In this document: positions 1 to 7,788 of the stretch, piece after piece
How the letters are laid out: each line of letters opens with the position of its first letter
How positions within the stretch are numbered: position 1 is the first letter of the stretch
Assembly (NCBI RefSeq): GCF_002943525.1
Contig: NZ_CP025394.1
Span: 3,906,001-3,970,000 of the forward strand
DNA from: Kitasatospora sp. MMS16-BH015
Lineage (GTDB): Bacteria; Actinomycetota; Actinomycetes; Streptomycetales; Streptomycetaceae
Direction: 5' to 3'
Length of the DNA: 64,000 nt
Notes under the pieces: model-generated
What the model was told of the DNA's origin: nothing
Seen by the model: only the letters and a program-made list of their open reading frames with translations
Database searches by the model: none
Made by a program: the position numbers and the translations under genes

Positions 1-219
1 TTCAACGGGCTGCGGACCCGGGTGGACGCGCTCTACTTCACCGTGATCACCCTGGCCACCGTCGGGTTCGGGGACGTGGTGCCGGTCGGGCAGGAGGCCC
101 GGGTGGTGGTGATGCTCCAGATCGTCTACAGCCTGGTGTTCCTGACCGCCGGGGCGACGACGATGACGCGGCGGCTGCGGAGCCTGGTGGAGATCCGGGC
201 CCGGAGCCATCATCGTTGA
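1..219 (+). CDS. Potassium channel family protein, 3' end only
   Basis: The reading frame is open from base 1 and continues from outside the window, so only the last 72 residues are seen. They contain the K+ selectivity-filter motif TVGFGD in the re-entrant pore loop (LYFTVITLATVGFGD), then one hydrophobic helix (VVVMLQIVYSLVFLTAG) and a short basic tail (MTRRLRSLVEIRARSHHR). This is the pore plus last transmembrane helix of a two-TM-type (Ion_trans_2) channel subunit, which would form a tetrameric membrane pore for K+. No RCK/TrkA-N ligand-binding domain follows the pore, so any regulatory domain must lie upstream. The GTG at base 22 is an internal codon, not the start. Confidence 0.85.
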   Translation, partial: FNGLRTRVDALYFTVITLATVGFGDVVPVGQEARVVVMLQIVYSLVFLTAGATTMTRRLRSLVEIRARSHHR

Positions 220-224
220 GCGGA

Positions 225-506
225 CGGATGGCGGCTGCGCGCCGACGACTGACCGCTGGCGACTGACCGCTGGCGGATGGCAGCCGACAGATGACGGCTA
301 CCCGATGACGATTGCCAGATAACGACTGACAGATGACGGATTTCCAACGGGCGACGACCGTTGACCGGCATCGGCGAGCAGCTGACAGACGTCGGCCGAC
401 CAGTACCGGCGGGCAGCTGATGAACATCGACTGACAGACGTCGGCTGACGACATCGGCGAGCAGCTGACGGATATCAGCTGACGAATACCAACCGACGGA
501 CATCAG
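225..506. repeat. Degenerate TGAC-rich short-period repeat region between convergent genes
   Basis: About 280 bases between the channel gene and the kinase gene consist of loosely repeated units around GCTGACAGACGTCGGC, GACTGACCGCTGGC and GACAGATGACGG. TGAC or CTGAC recurs more than fifteen times on the + strand. Small frames on the minus strand translate to matching degenerate peptides (SADIRQL, LSVDVHQL, LSAAIRQR), which is what a nucleotide repeat would give. I see no ribosome binding site or codon bias supporting a gene. It looks like decayed tandem-repeat intergenic DNA. Confidence 0.6.
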
Positions 507-530
507 CTGACAGATTTTGAAATCCGTCAG
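507..530 (-). terminator. Hairpin at the 3' end of the kinase gene
   Basis: CTGACAGATTT and AAATCCGTCAG form an 11-bp stem with a two-base loop, perfect on the minus strand if one G-U pair is allowed. It overlaps the kinase stop codon (527-529). There is no clear U run, so it may be a weak terminator or an RNA-stabilising hairpin. Confidence 0.45.
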
Positions 531-2209
531 CCGTTCGACTGGTCGCCACCGAGCCAGTCCAGCAGCCCGCCTATCGGGTCGCCCGACTGCTGGGAGCTCT
601 GCTGGCCGGGCTGCTGCTGGCCACGGGTGGGCTGCGGGTGGAGGGTGGCCTGAACCGAGTTGATCTTGGTGAGCCAGCTCTGGGCCGTGGGCCCGTCGAT
701 CGCGTGCTTCTTGGCCAGGGCCCGGACCAGGGTGCCGGCCGCCCGGAGGGACTGGTCGGCCTTGGCCGGCTGGTGGTCGCCGATCGCGGCCGAGGCGTCG
801 TCCAGGAGCCCGAGCAGGTCGCCCTGGGCGCCGCGTTCCTTGGCGAACTGGGCATCGCCGATCGCCGCGCCGAGTGCCGCGAGCATCGCCGCCGGCCCGG
901 TCTTGGCCGACGGGGAGGCGCTCGGGGTGCGGCTCGCCGAGGGTGAGGGCGAGGGGGACGAGGTTGGGGTGTCGGCGGCCGGGGTGGCCGGGGCCGTCGC
1001 CGGGATCTTCGGCTTGGCCGTCGGCTGCTCAGGGGGCCCGCTGAAGGCGAAGGCCGCGATCGCCGCCGCTCCGCCGACCACCGCGAGACCGATGCCCGCC
1101 AGCATCAGCGGGCGGCGGCGGCCGCGGCCGGGCGGTTCGGGGTCGTAGGTCGGCGGCAGCGGCACCTGCGGGGGCAGCAGGGAGGTGTGCTGCTGCGTGC
1201 CGTACCCGGTGGCGGGGAACCCGTTGGTGGCGTAGCCCGGGTGGCCGGCGGCGGGGTGGGCCGTGGTCGGGAAGCCCGGGTGGGCGGCGGTCGGGAAGCC
1301 GGTGGCCGTGGGCGTCTGCGGGGGCAGGGCCTGGCTGGCGAGGAGTTCGGCCGTGCGGTCCTGGGCGGCGGTGACCGGGACGGCGGCGAGGAGTTCGGCG
1401 CGGGCGGCGGCGGCGTCGGCGGGGCGTTCGGCCGGGTCCTTGGCGAGCAGGCGCAGGATGGCCGCGTCCAGCGCCGGGGGTATGTCCGGGCGCAGTCGGG
1501 AGACCGGGGCGGGCAGCTCGTTGACGTGCTTGAAGGCGATCGCCACCGGGGCGTCGGCCGTGAACGGCGGGGCGCCCGTGAGCATCTCGACAAGCACGCA
1601 GCCCACCGCGTAGAGGTCGGCGCGGCCGTCCAGTTCGGCGGCCATCGCCTGTTCCGGGGAGAGGTAGGCGGCGGTGCCGAGCACGGTGGCGGTCTGGGTC
1701 AGCTGGGCGCCCGCCGAGCTGCTGGCCCGGGCGATGCCGAAGTCGACGACCTTCACCCCGCCGTCGTTGGTGATCATGATGTTGCCCGGCTTGATGTCCC
1801 GGTGCACCAGCCCGGCCGCGTGCGCGACCTCCAGCGCCTCGCAGACCGCCGCCGCCACCCCGACCGCCCGTTCCACCGGCATCCCGGTCGGCGGGTGCTG
1901 CCCGTCGCCCGCCAGCAGGTGGCTGAGCGAGGTGCCGCTGACCAGTTCCATCACGATGTACGGCGAGCTCTGGTCGACGCCCGAGTCGAAGACCATGACG
2001 ATGCGCGGGTGCACGAGCATCGCGGCGTGCTGGGCCTCGCGGAAGAAGCGTTCGGCGAAGCGGGGGTCGTCGGCGAGGCCGCCGTTGAGCACCTTGACCG
2101 CCACCTGGCGGCCGAGCACCCGGTCGAGGCCGCGCCAGACGGTCGCCATGCCGCCGACACCGATCACCTCGACGAGCTCGTACCGCCCGTTGAGTGCGCG
2201 TCCGATCAC
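527..2209 (-). CDS. Membrane-anchored Hanks-type Ser/Thr protein kinase (PknB-like)
   Basis: 560 residues from a GTG start with GGGGAG about 10 nt upstream. The N-terminal kinase domain (about 10-275) has the Gly-rich loop IGVGGMATVW, the ATP-binding Lys39 in VAVKVL, the catalytic HRDIKPGN near 134-141, the Mg2+-binding DFG (VDFGIARA) and the APPF region. A Pro/Thr/Ala-rich juxtamembrane linker follows to about 360. A single transmembrane helix (about 366-390, LMLAGIGLAVVGGAAAIAAFAF) precedes a Ser/Thr/Pro-rich extracellular part of about 170 residues. No PASTA repeats are visible, so the sensor region differs from true PknB. The role is phosphorylation of Ser/Thr on cytoplasmic targets in response to an unknown envelope signal. 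No phosphatase or target is encoded next to it. Confidence 0.92.
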   Translation of the reverse strand: MIGRALNGRYELVEVIGVGGMATVWRGLDRVLGRQVAVKVLNGGLADDPRFAERFFREAQHAAMLVHPRIVMVFDSGVDQSSPYIVMELVSGTSLSHLLAGDGQHPPTGMPVERAVGVAAAVCEALEVAHAAGLVHRDIKPGNIMITNDGGVKVVDFGIARASSSAGAQLTQTATVLGTAAYLSPEQAMAAELDGRADLYAVGCVLVEMLTGAPPFTADAPVAIAFKHVNELPAPVSRLRPDIPPALDAAILRLLAKDPAERPADAAAARAELLAAVPVTAAQDRTAELLASQALPPQTPTATGFPTAAHPGFPTTAHPAAGHPGYATNGFPATGYGTQQHTSLLPPQVPLPPTYDPEPPGRGRRRPLMLAGIGLAVVGGAAAIAAFAFSGPPEQPTAKPKIPATAPATPAADTPTSSPSPSPSASRTPSASPSAKTGPAAMLAALGAAIGDAQFAKERGAQGDLLGLLDDASAAIGDHQPAKADQSLRAAGTLVRALAKKHAIDGPTAQSWLTKINSVQATLHPQPTRGQQQPGQQSSQQSGDPIGGLLDWLGGDQSNG

Positions 2210-2612
2210 CTGGCACTGCTCCCCTCAGAAACCCGGCCGGAGGCTCCGGGTCGCCTCGTGCACCTGTGCACGATAGCGGCCGAAGCGCGGGACTGGGCCC
2301 GGGTGGCCTCCGTACGGCAGCCCGGGACGGCGGCCGGGCCAGGGCCGGCGGCAGGCGTGGGCGGGGAGGACGGCAACGGCCTTCTTGCCGGGAGGGCGGT
2401 GGACACGGGGGAGCCCACCGACCTCCCGGGGTCTTGGTCCGGCCGCTCGGCGCGGCCGGGTGTGCAGCGGCCCGGCCTGCGGGGGCCGGGTGTGCAGCGG
2501 CCGCGCGCACCGCGGCCCGGCCTGCGGGGGCCGGGGCCACGGGGGCCTGGTCTGCACCGGACGGGCGACGAGCCCGGGGGGATTCGCTCGCCGCCCGTCC
2601 GGAGTCTTTCGC
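2210..2612. repeat. Kinase upstream region with GC-rich direct repeats
   Basis: No gene is supported in this 400-base gap. It holds a direct repeat: GGCCGGGTGTGCAGCGGCC occurs at 2454-2472 and 2484-2502 (30-bp spacing), interleaved with two copies of CGGCCCGGCCTGCGGGGGCC. Long frames across it on both strands are low-complexity Pro/Arg/Gly and look spurious. The kinase promoter should be here but no convincing -10/-35 pair is visible. Confidence 0.5.
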
Positions 2613-3764
2613 TCACCCCACCAGGACGCCGCCCGGCAGCAGGGGCGCCGGCCCGGTCGTGGGGGTGAGCAGGGAACCCGGGCGGCCGGGCAGCGGCAGC
2701 AGGCCGGTGAGGGCCTGGTTCAGCTGCGGCACCTGCGCCGGGAGGGTGGTGCGGATCTCGGTGCCGACCGCACCCACGGCACCCACGGCACCCGTGACCG
2801 CACCACCGACCGCGTCCACCGCGCCTGTGGCGGTGCCGACCGCCCCCTGGGCGAGCTGGGCGGCCTGGGACGGGAGGGAGCGGGCCGGGAGGTCGGTGGC
2901 GGGGTGGTCGTGGTCGGCCTTGGTGGGCGCGCCGCCCGGGTCCTTGTGGGTGGGCTCGGCGGTGGGGCCGTGGTCCTTGGGCTTGCCGAGGAGGGTCGTG
3001 CAGTAGGCGTCGACGTGTTCGGCGCCCTCGGCGGACTTGACCAGCGGGGCCAGCGCCGGGTCGGTGAGGATCTGCTTGGGCTTGGCGCCGGCCGACTCGC
3101 GCTCCTCGAAGGTGCGGCAGAGGTCGGCGTCACGGGCCGTGGCCGGGCCGTCCTCAGGGCGGGTGGACGGGGAGGCCGAGCCGTTCGGCTGGTCCGGGTG
3201 GCCCGGGGCGGCCGAGCTGTGCGGGGCCGGCGCGGCCGGGGTGGGCTTGGCCGCGATGCCGGGGCCCTCGGAGCGGGTGCCCGTACCGCCGGGGCGGGAC
3301 GGGGTGGCGGCGCCATGGGCGGAGTCGGAGGAGGCGGGCGGGGCGGCCACCGGGACCAGGTCGCCGCCGCTGCCGCGGCCCAGCATCGAGGGCAGGGCGC
3401 CCAGGTTGCCGGTGCTCGCGGCCACCGCGACCCCGCCGAGCGCCGTGAGCGCGAGCGCGGCGAGCAGGGCCTTGGCGCTCTTCGCGCTCAAGGCCCGCGC
3501 GGGCGCGGTGCTCGCCATGCGTCGTCTCCGGGGTGCAGGGGCAGGGGCGGGGGTGCGGCGGGCCTGCCGGAACGCCGTCAGCGCCTGCTCCTCCCCCGGC
3601 AGCTCGGCCGGCCCGGCTGCGGGTGCAGCGGCGGCGGCGAGCAGCCCGGCGAGGGCGGCGTTGTCGGCGAGGGCGGCCGGACCGCCCGACGTGTCGGCCA
3701 CGCTGCCGTCGAGCAGCCGCTCGGCGGTGGCGCGGTCGATCCGGCGGGATCGGTTGGTGCTCAT
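2613..3764 (-). CDS. Probable membrane-anchored partner (anti-sigma-like) of the adjacent sigma factor
   Basis: 383 residues. The ATG at 3764 overlaps the TGA of the upstream sigma-factor gene (ATGA), indicating translational coupling. Residues 1-95 are a short Ala-rich, Arg-ending cytoplasmic segment (DRATAERLLDG... GEEQALTAFRQARR). About 97-117 is one transmembrane helix (AKALLAALALTALGGVAVAAS). The rest is an external Pro/Thr/Ser/Gly-rich region containing a small two-Cys segment (DADLCRTFEERESAGAKPKQ ... VDAYCTTLLGK, about 235-290). No zinc-binding HxxxCxxC anti-sigma motif is present. Position and topology suggest that it tethers or modulates the sigma factor. This is inference from context, not from a recognised family. 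Confidence 0.6.
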   Translation of the reverse strand: MSTNRSRRIDRATAERLLDGSVADTSGGPAALADNAALAGLLAAAAAPAAGPAELPGEEQALTAFRQARRTPAPAPAPRRRRMASTAPARALSAKSAKALLAALALTALGGVAVAASTGNLGALPSMLGRGSGGDLVPVAAPPASSDSAHGAATPSRPGGTGTRSEGPGIAAKPTPAAPAPHSSAAPGHPDQPNGSASPSTRPEDGPATARDADLCRTFEERESAGAKPKQILTDPALAPLVKSAEGAEHVDAYCTTLLGKPKDHGPTAEPTHKDPGGAPTKADHDHPATDLPARSLPSQAAQLAQGAVGTATGAVDAVGGAVTGAVGAVGAVGTEIRTTLPAQVPQLNQALTGLLPLPGRPGSLLTPTTGPAPLLPGGVLVG

Positions 3765-4717
3765 CTCATGTCCTTCAGCGTCGCGGCTCTGGGTTGTGTC
3801 ACACCTCGGTCGGGGGAATCCGGAGATTTTTCCGGGGCCCCTCGTGAGGTGGTACTCCCCCGTGCGGCGGTGCCGCCGGCGGCCGCGGTGCCGCCCTCGC
3901 GGACGGACTCGGCGCGCTGGCGCGGCACGCCGTCGGCCGGGGTGCCGCCGGGCTGGTCCAGGAGCTTGGCGAGCCGGCGCAGGCCCCGGTGGGCCGCCAT
4001 CCGGACGGTGCCGGAGCGCTTGCCCAGCACCTTGGCCGCGGTCTCGGCGTCGAGGTCGAGCACCACCCGGAGCAGCACGGCCTCCGCCTGGTCCTTGGGG
4101 AGCCGGGCGATCAGGGCGAGCGAATCGGCCGTGGAGACGGTGGCCAGGGCGCTGCCGGCGGTGTCCTCGGCGGCCGTCAGCTCGGCCAGGTACTCGAACG
4201 GGAGGTCGGCGACCGGCCGCCGCCGGACCTTGCGCAGGTGGTCCATCGCCCGGTTGCGGGCCACCGTCGCGGCCCAGCCCCGGAAGGCGTCGCCGTCGCC
4301 GCTGAAGCCCGCGAGGTCGCGGGCGATCTGGAGCCAGGTCTCGGAGGCGATGTCCTCCGCGTCCTCGGGCCCGCCGCCGACCAGCACCCGCAGGTAGCGG
4401 AGCAGCCCGGGCTGGACGGCCCGGAAGAGCTGCCGGAACGCGGCCTCCTCCCCCGCCTGCGCCGCGAGGACGGCGGCGGTCAGCTCCTCCGCCGTCGCGG
4501 CTGCGGCTGCGGACGGACCGCCGCTCGCGGTGGTGGGTGTTGCCGGTGATATCGGGTCGTCGACCGCTCTGTCGGCGCCCGGCCCCTGGGGCTCTGCGAT
4601 GTGCACCTGCCACATGATGCGGCATCCGGCGTGTTGTTCGTCTGTGACTGGTGAGTAGGGACCGGCAGGGCCCAGGGCCCGTGCTTCGGGGACGAAAGTC
4701 CTGACAGTGGCTGTCAT
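3761..4717 (-). CDS. ECF-type RNA polymerase sigma factor
   Basis: 318 residues from the ATG at 4717. Region 2 (about 93-165) shows AFRQLFRAVQPGLLRYLR, the DAEDIASETWLQ segment and the FRGWAATVARNRAMDHLRK promoter-melting/-10 region. Region 4 (about 205-255) shows LARLP-like IARLPKDQAEAVLLR and the HTH GTVRMAAHRGLRRLAKLL that reads the -35 box. The N-terminal 75 residues and the C-terminal 55 (Gly/Ser/Arg-rich) are extensions beyond a minimal ECF factor. A later in-frame ATG gives a start at MWQVHIAEPQ, but neither start has a strong Shine-Dalgarno. The gene is coupled by a 4-base overlap to the membrane protein downstream and diverges from the gene at 4821. Confidence 0.9.
   Translation of the reverse strand: MTATVRTFVPEARALGPAGPYSPVTDEQHAGCRIMWQVHIAEPQGPGADRAVDDPISPATPTTASGGPSAAAAATAEELTAAVLAAQAGEEAAFRQLFRAVQPGLLRYLRVLVGGGPEDAEDIASETWLQIARDLAGFSGDGDAFRGWAATVARNRAMDHLRKVRRRPVADLPFEYLAELTAAEDTAGSALATVSTADSLALIARLPKDQAEAVLLRVVLDLDAETAAKVLGKRSGTVRMAAHRGLRRLAKLLDQPGGTPADGVPRQRAESVREGGTAAAGGTAARGSTTSRGAPEKSPDSPDRGVTQPRAATLKDMR
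4702..4716. promoter_or_regulatory. Short inverted repeat overlapping the sigma-factor start codon
   Basis: TGACAG-TGG-CTGTCA is a perfect 6-bp inverted repeat with a 3-base spacer, lying across the first codons of the sigma-factor reading frame (start codon 4715-4717). It could be an operator or an mRNA hairpin that limits initiation, or it could be evidence that the true start is further downstream. The interpretation is inference. Confidence 0.3.
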
Positions 4718-4820
4718 TCGCCCGCAGCAGTCAAAGGCGCCCCCGACCTACGTTGGGAGAGACGGCTGAAGACCCGCCGTCCACCCCCTTCCCCCGTGCC
4801 TACTCCGGTCTGGAGCTGTG

Positions 4821-5549
4821 ATGACGACTGCCCGTGAACTCTTCGCCCAGGGGATGCGCGAACACTTCGCGCCCGCCCTGCGGGCGATGGGGCTCACCGG
4901 CTGGCGGCACTCCTTCAGCCTCCCGGACGAGGCCCACTGGGCGCTGATCGGCGTGGAGGTGCTCGAACCCGCCGGGGTAGGTAGCGATACCGATGCCGAC
5001 GGCGCCCTCCGGTACACCCTCAACCTCAGCCTGACCGCCAAGGCCGCCTGGAGCGGCCGGCCGCTGCGGCCGGATCCGAACACCGTCAGCGGCCTGGAGC
5101 TGTGGCGGGCCCGGATCGGCGAGCTGCTGCCGGTCGGCGAGGAGGTCTGGTGGTCGGTGACCCCCGGGCCGCGCTGGCTGGTGGCGGTGGAGGACTCGGT
5201 GGCCGCCGTCCGGCACTACGGCCTGCCCGAGCTGATCCGGCGGGTCGGCGCCGACCACGGCACCGAGCCGTACCTCTCGCCGCGCGAGCTGGAGGACGTC
5301 AACGCAGCCCTGGCCACTGCCGCCGTGGCCCGCATCCAGCGGGCCGAGCTGGCCGACAAGGCGCTGGTGCTGACCGGCGGCTGGAGCCGGGCCGACCGGG
5401 TGGCCGAGCAGGTGCTGCGCGGCGTGGCCGAGGGCTTCCTCACCGCTGGGGACGAGCGGTTCACCTCGGTGCGCTGCCGCGACACGCTCGGGCGTGAGCT
5501 GTGGCACGTCCAGCCGGCGGAACCGCCGGAGCCGCAGCCCCTGTCCTGA
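4821..5549 (+). CDS. DUF4304-like protein of unknown function
   Basis: 242 residues starting at ATG 4821; a GTG three bases earlier is also in frame. The N-terminus (ARELFAQGMREHFAPALRAMGLTGWRHSFSLPDEAHWALIGVEV) and the following YTLNLSLT strand resemble the DUF4304 pattern, in which a short helix leads to a hydrophobic beta-sheet domain. The identification is from memory of the family and is tentative. There is no signal peptide or membrane segment. The gene diverges from the sigma factor with about 100 bases between them. The next gene on the same strand begins 40 bases downstream and may be co-transcribed. Confidence 0.55.
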   Translation: MTTARELFAQGMREHFAPALRAMGLTGWRHSFSLPDEAHWALIGVEVLEPAGVGSDTDADGALRYTLNLSLTAKAAWSGRPLRPDPNTVSGLELWRARIGELLPVGEEVWWSVTPGPRWLVAVEDSVAAVRHYGLPELIRRVGADHGTEPYLSPRELEDVNAALATAAVARIQRAELADKALVLTGGWSRADRVAEQVLRGVAEGFLTAGDERFTSVRCRDTLGRELWHVQPAEPPEPQPLS

Positions 5550-5589
5550 GGGGTGGGGCCGGACGGTCCCGTGTGACGGGGGGATTTTC

Positions 5590-6300
5590 GTGATCGACGA
5601 GCTTGGCACCGGTCTGCGCCGACTGGAGTGGGACGGCTGCCTGAACGTCCGGGACCTCGGCGGGCTGCCGACCACGGACGGCGGCCGGACCCGGGTCGGC
5701 TCCCTGGTGCGGGCCGACAACCTGGACCGGCTGACCGCCGAGGGCCACGCCGCGCTGGTCGGGTACGGCATCCGCACCGTGATCGACCTGCGGGACGCCG
5801 AGGACCACCGGCCGCTGCTGCCGCCGGCGGCGGAGATCCGGCTGGTGCGGGTGCCCTTCGACCGGCTGGCCGGGCCCGAGTGGTGGGCCCGCTACGGCGA
5901 GCTGGACGGCACCCCGCTCTCCTTCCTCCCCTACCTGACGCACTGCGCCCCCGCCGTGGCGGCGATGGCCGCCGCCGTGGCCGAGGCCGGGCCGGGCGGA
6001 GTGGTGGTGCACTGCGGCGCGGGCCGCGACCGGACCGGGCTGGCCGCACTGGCCCTGCTCGCCGCCGTCGGGGTGACCGAGCGGGCCGTGGTCGAGGACT
6101 ACCGGCTCAGCGCCGCCAACCTGCGGCCGCTCTGGGCGGCGCTGGGCCGCCCCGACCAGCAGGAGGCCGTCGAGGCGCTGCTGCAGCGGCACGGCGTGAC
6201 CGCCGAGCAGGAGCTGGGCGCGGCCTGGCACGCGGTGGCCGCCGGCGCCGGCGTCCCCGCACACCTGCGCGGGGCCCTGCGACAGCGGCTGGTCGGCTGA
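5590..6300 (+). CDS. Tyrosine-protein phosphatase (Y_phosphatase3 type)
   Basis: 236 residues. The GTG at 5590 is chosen because a G-rich SD (ACGGGGGG) lies just upstream and because the conserved family N-terminus (WDGCLNVRDLGGLPTTDG) starts soon after it. The frame stays open further upstream without a better start. The P-loop HCGAGRDRTG (near residues 139-148) supplies the catalytic Cys and phosphate-binding Arg of the CX5R signature. The earlier NVRDLGG and VIDLRD motifs are typical of MptpB/Siw14-like tyrosine phosphatases. A soluble cytoplasmic phosphotyrosine or phospholipid phosphatase is likely. The substrate is unknown. Confidence 0.88.
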   Translation: MIDELGTGLRRLEWDGCLNVRDLGGLPTTDGGRTRVGSLVRADNLDRLTAEGHAALVGYGIRTVIDLRDAEDHRPLLPPAAEIRLVRVPFDRLAGPEWWARYGELDGTPLSFLPYLTHCAPAVAAMAAAVAEAGPGGVVVHCGAGRDRTGLAALALLAAVGVTERAVVEDYRLSAANLRPLWAALGRPDQQEAVEALLQRHGVTAEQELGAAWHAVAAGAGVPAHLRGALRQRLVG

Positions 6301-6319
6301 GCGGTCCACCAGCGGGCGG

Positions 6320-6365
6320 CCCTGCCAGAGACGACCCTGCCAGAGGCGGGTCCTACCAGAGGCGG
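6320..6365. repeat. Three tandem 15-16-bp units at the 3' end of the GNAT gene
   Basis: CCCTGCCAGAGACGA, CCCTGCCAGAGGCGG and GTCCTACCAGAGGCGG lie head to tail. The last copy contains the stop region of the acetyltransferase gene (6353), so the repeats look like duplications of its 3' end into the intergenic space. Confidence 0.6.
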
Positions 6366-6925
6366 TCGATCAGGCCCGGGTAGAGCGGGATGCGGGCGTT
6401 CTCGAAGGCCGGGCGGGCCGCGAGCGCCTCGGGGCTGCAGAAATCGGCCATCACGGTCTTGGCGAAGCCCGGGCTGTCGCTCGGGAACGGGTCCTCGGGG
6501 GTACCGCCGAGGATCACCGAGCCCGGCAGGGGCTGCCAGCCGGCCCCCTCGTAGAACGGGCGGAGCCGGTGGTCGCAGGTGAACAGGCCCAGGTCGGCGC
6601 CGGAGCGGCGGATCCGGGCCAGCGCCTCCTCGACCAGCCGGCGGCCGTGGCCGCGGCCCTGGTGGGCCCGGTAGGTGGCGACGGTGCTCAGGCCCAGGGC
6701 GCGGAAGACCCGGCCGGCGTGCTCGAAGTCGGTGGTCAACAGGTCGAGTGCGGCGAGCAGTTGCCCGTCCTCGTCGACCAGGAGCAGCGTCTGCGGGTCC
6801 AGTTCGGGGTCGTGGCTCAGCCCCGGGTCAGGGTCACCGCTCGGCCAGGCCTCTTCCTGGAGCGCCCAGACCTGGGCGCGGAGGGCAGGCGGCACGGCGG
6901 CCTCGGGGTAACTCAGGATGTGCAC
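6353..6925 (-). CDS. GNAT family N-acetyltransferase
   Basis: 190 residues from a GTG start. The acetyl-CoA-binding signature is visible as LSTVATYRAHQGRGHGRRLVEEALARIR (the R/Q-x-x-G-x-G/A segment is QGRGHG). It is followed by GLFTCDHRLRPFYEGAGW, the usual motif B region ending in a YxxxGW. The family transfers an acetyl group from acetyl-CoA to an amine. The acceptor cannot be told from sequence; homologues include aminoglycoside- and small-molecule-acetylating enzymes. The gene is convergent with the phosphatase gene and diverges from the methyltransferase gene. Confidence 0.85.
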   Translation of the reverse strand: MHILSYPEAAVPPALRAQVWALQEEAWPSGDPDPGLSHDPELDPQTLLLVDEDGQLLAALDLLTTDFEHAGRVFRALGLSTVATYRAHQGRGHGRRLVEEALARIRRSGADLGLFTCDHRLRPFYEGAGWQPLPGSVILGGTPEDPFPSDSPGFAKTVMADFCSPEALAARPAFENARIPLYPGLIDRLW

Positions 6926-7008
6926 GGGCCCCTCGGTGCTCGGGTTTCGGTCAGTGTCCGGAGAAATCCGGTGGCGACCGGCCGGACGGCCTGCCGATAC
7001 TGCGGATT

Positions 7009-7710
7009 ATGGTCGATTTCGCGAATTTTGACGCACGTGGGTACCGGACGGTGGACGTCCGGGTGGGGTACGGACAGTGGGTCGGCAGTTACGAGCAGAC
7101 GGTCGAGGACGCGATGGACCTCGGCGTGCTGGAGAAGTTGGCGGTGCCGCAGTGGAGTTCGGTGCGGTTGGCGGCCGATCTCGGCTGCGGGACGGGCCGG
7201 ACGGGGGCCTGGCTGCGCCGGCGGGGCGTGGCGACGGTGGACGGGGTGGACCTGACGCCGGAGATGCTCGCGGTGGCCCGGGCCCGGGGCGCGCACGGGC
7301 GGCTGGTCGAAGGAGACCTGACGGACTCCGAACTTCATTCCGGTGCCTATGACTTGGTGATCTCCTCGCTGGTGGACGAGCACCTGTCCGACCTCGGCCC
7401 GTACTACCGGGAGGCCTGGCGGCTGGCCGCGCCCGGCGGGCTCTGCGTGCTGGTGGGCCTGCACCCGCACTTCATCATGACCGCCGGGATGCCCACCCAC
7501 TTCACCACCGCCGAGGGCGAGGATCTGGCGATCACCACCCACGTCCACCTGATCAGCGACCACGTGACGGCCGCCCTGGCGGCGGGCTGGCAGCTGGTCG
7601 AGCTGCGCGAGGCCGTGGTGGGCGAGGAGTGGATCGCGCTCAAGCCGAAGTGGGAGAAGTACCGCAGCCACCCGGTCTCGGCCGCCTACGTCTGGCGCAA
7701 GCCGGCATAA
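7009..7710 (+). CDS. SAM-dependent methyltransferase (class I)
   Basis: 233 residues from ATG 7009. The Rossmann-fold SAM motif I is LAADLGCGTGRTGAWL (about 62-77), followed by an acidic strand end DGVDLTPEML, motif IV-like YDLVISSLVDEHL and WRLAAPGGLCVLVGLHPHF. The pattern is that of UbiE/Ubiquinone-type or Methyltransf_11/25 enzymes. The long frame upstream of 7009 is out-of-gene run-through. The acceptor substrate is unknown. No biosynthetic neighbours are evident, so the function is left at family level. Confidence 0.87.
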   Translation: MVDFANFDARGYRTVDVRVGYGQWVGSYEQTVEDAMDLGVLEKLAVPQWSSVRLAADLGCGTGRTGAWLRRRGVATVDGVDLTPEMLAVARARGAHGRLVEGDLTDSELHSGAYDLVISSLVDEHLSDLGPYYREAWRLAAPGGLCVLVGLHPHFIMTAGMPTHFTTAEGEDLAITTHVHLISDHVTAALAAGWQLVELREAVVGEEWIALKPKWEKYRSHPVSAAYVWRKPA

Positions 7711-7766
7711 GGGCACCTACGCCTGGCGCAAGCCGGTGTAAGGGCACCTACGCCTGGCGCGAGTCG
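7685..7766. repeat. 31-bp tandem repeat copied from the methyltransferase 3' end
   Basis: The unit CCTACGTCTGGCGCAAGCCGG...TAAGGGCA begins at 7685, 7716 and 7747: two full copies and a partial third, exact period 31. The first copy encodes the last residues of the methyltransferase and its stop codon. Since 31 is not a multiple of three, the extra copies are in other frames and lie outside the gene. Confidence 0.85.
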
Positions 7767-7788
7767 GCCGCCTGGGCGAAGGCGCTGC

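Noticed and set aside
225..506. CRISPR-like array
   Set aside because: Units vary in length and sequence and there are no constant repeats with unique spacers of fixed size; no cas genes are present.
2613..4625. 670-codon frame that would fuse the sigma-factor region to the membrane partner
   Set aside because: Upstream of 3764 it is out of frame with the sigma factor and has no domain; the ATGA overlap defines the real start.
7685..7766. CRISPR or attachment site from the 31-bp repeat
   Set aside because: Copies are directly adjacent with no spacers and arise from the methyltransferase 3' end.
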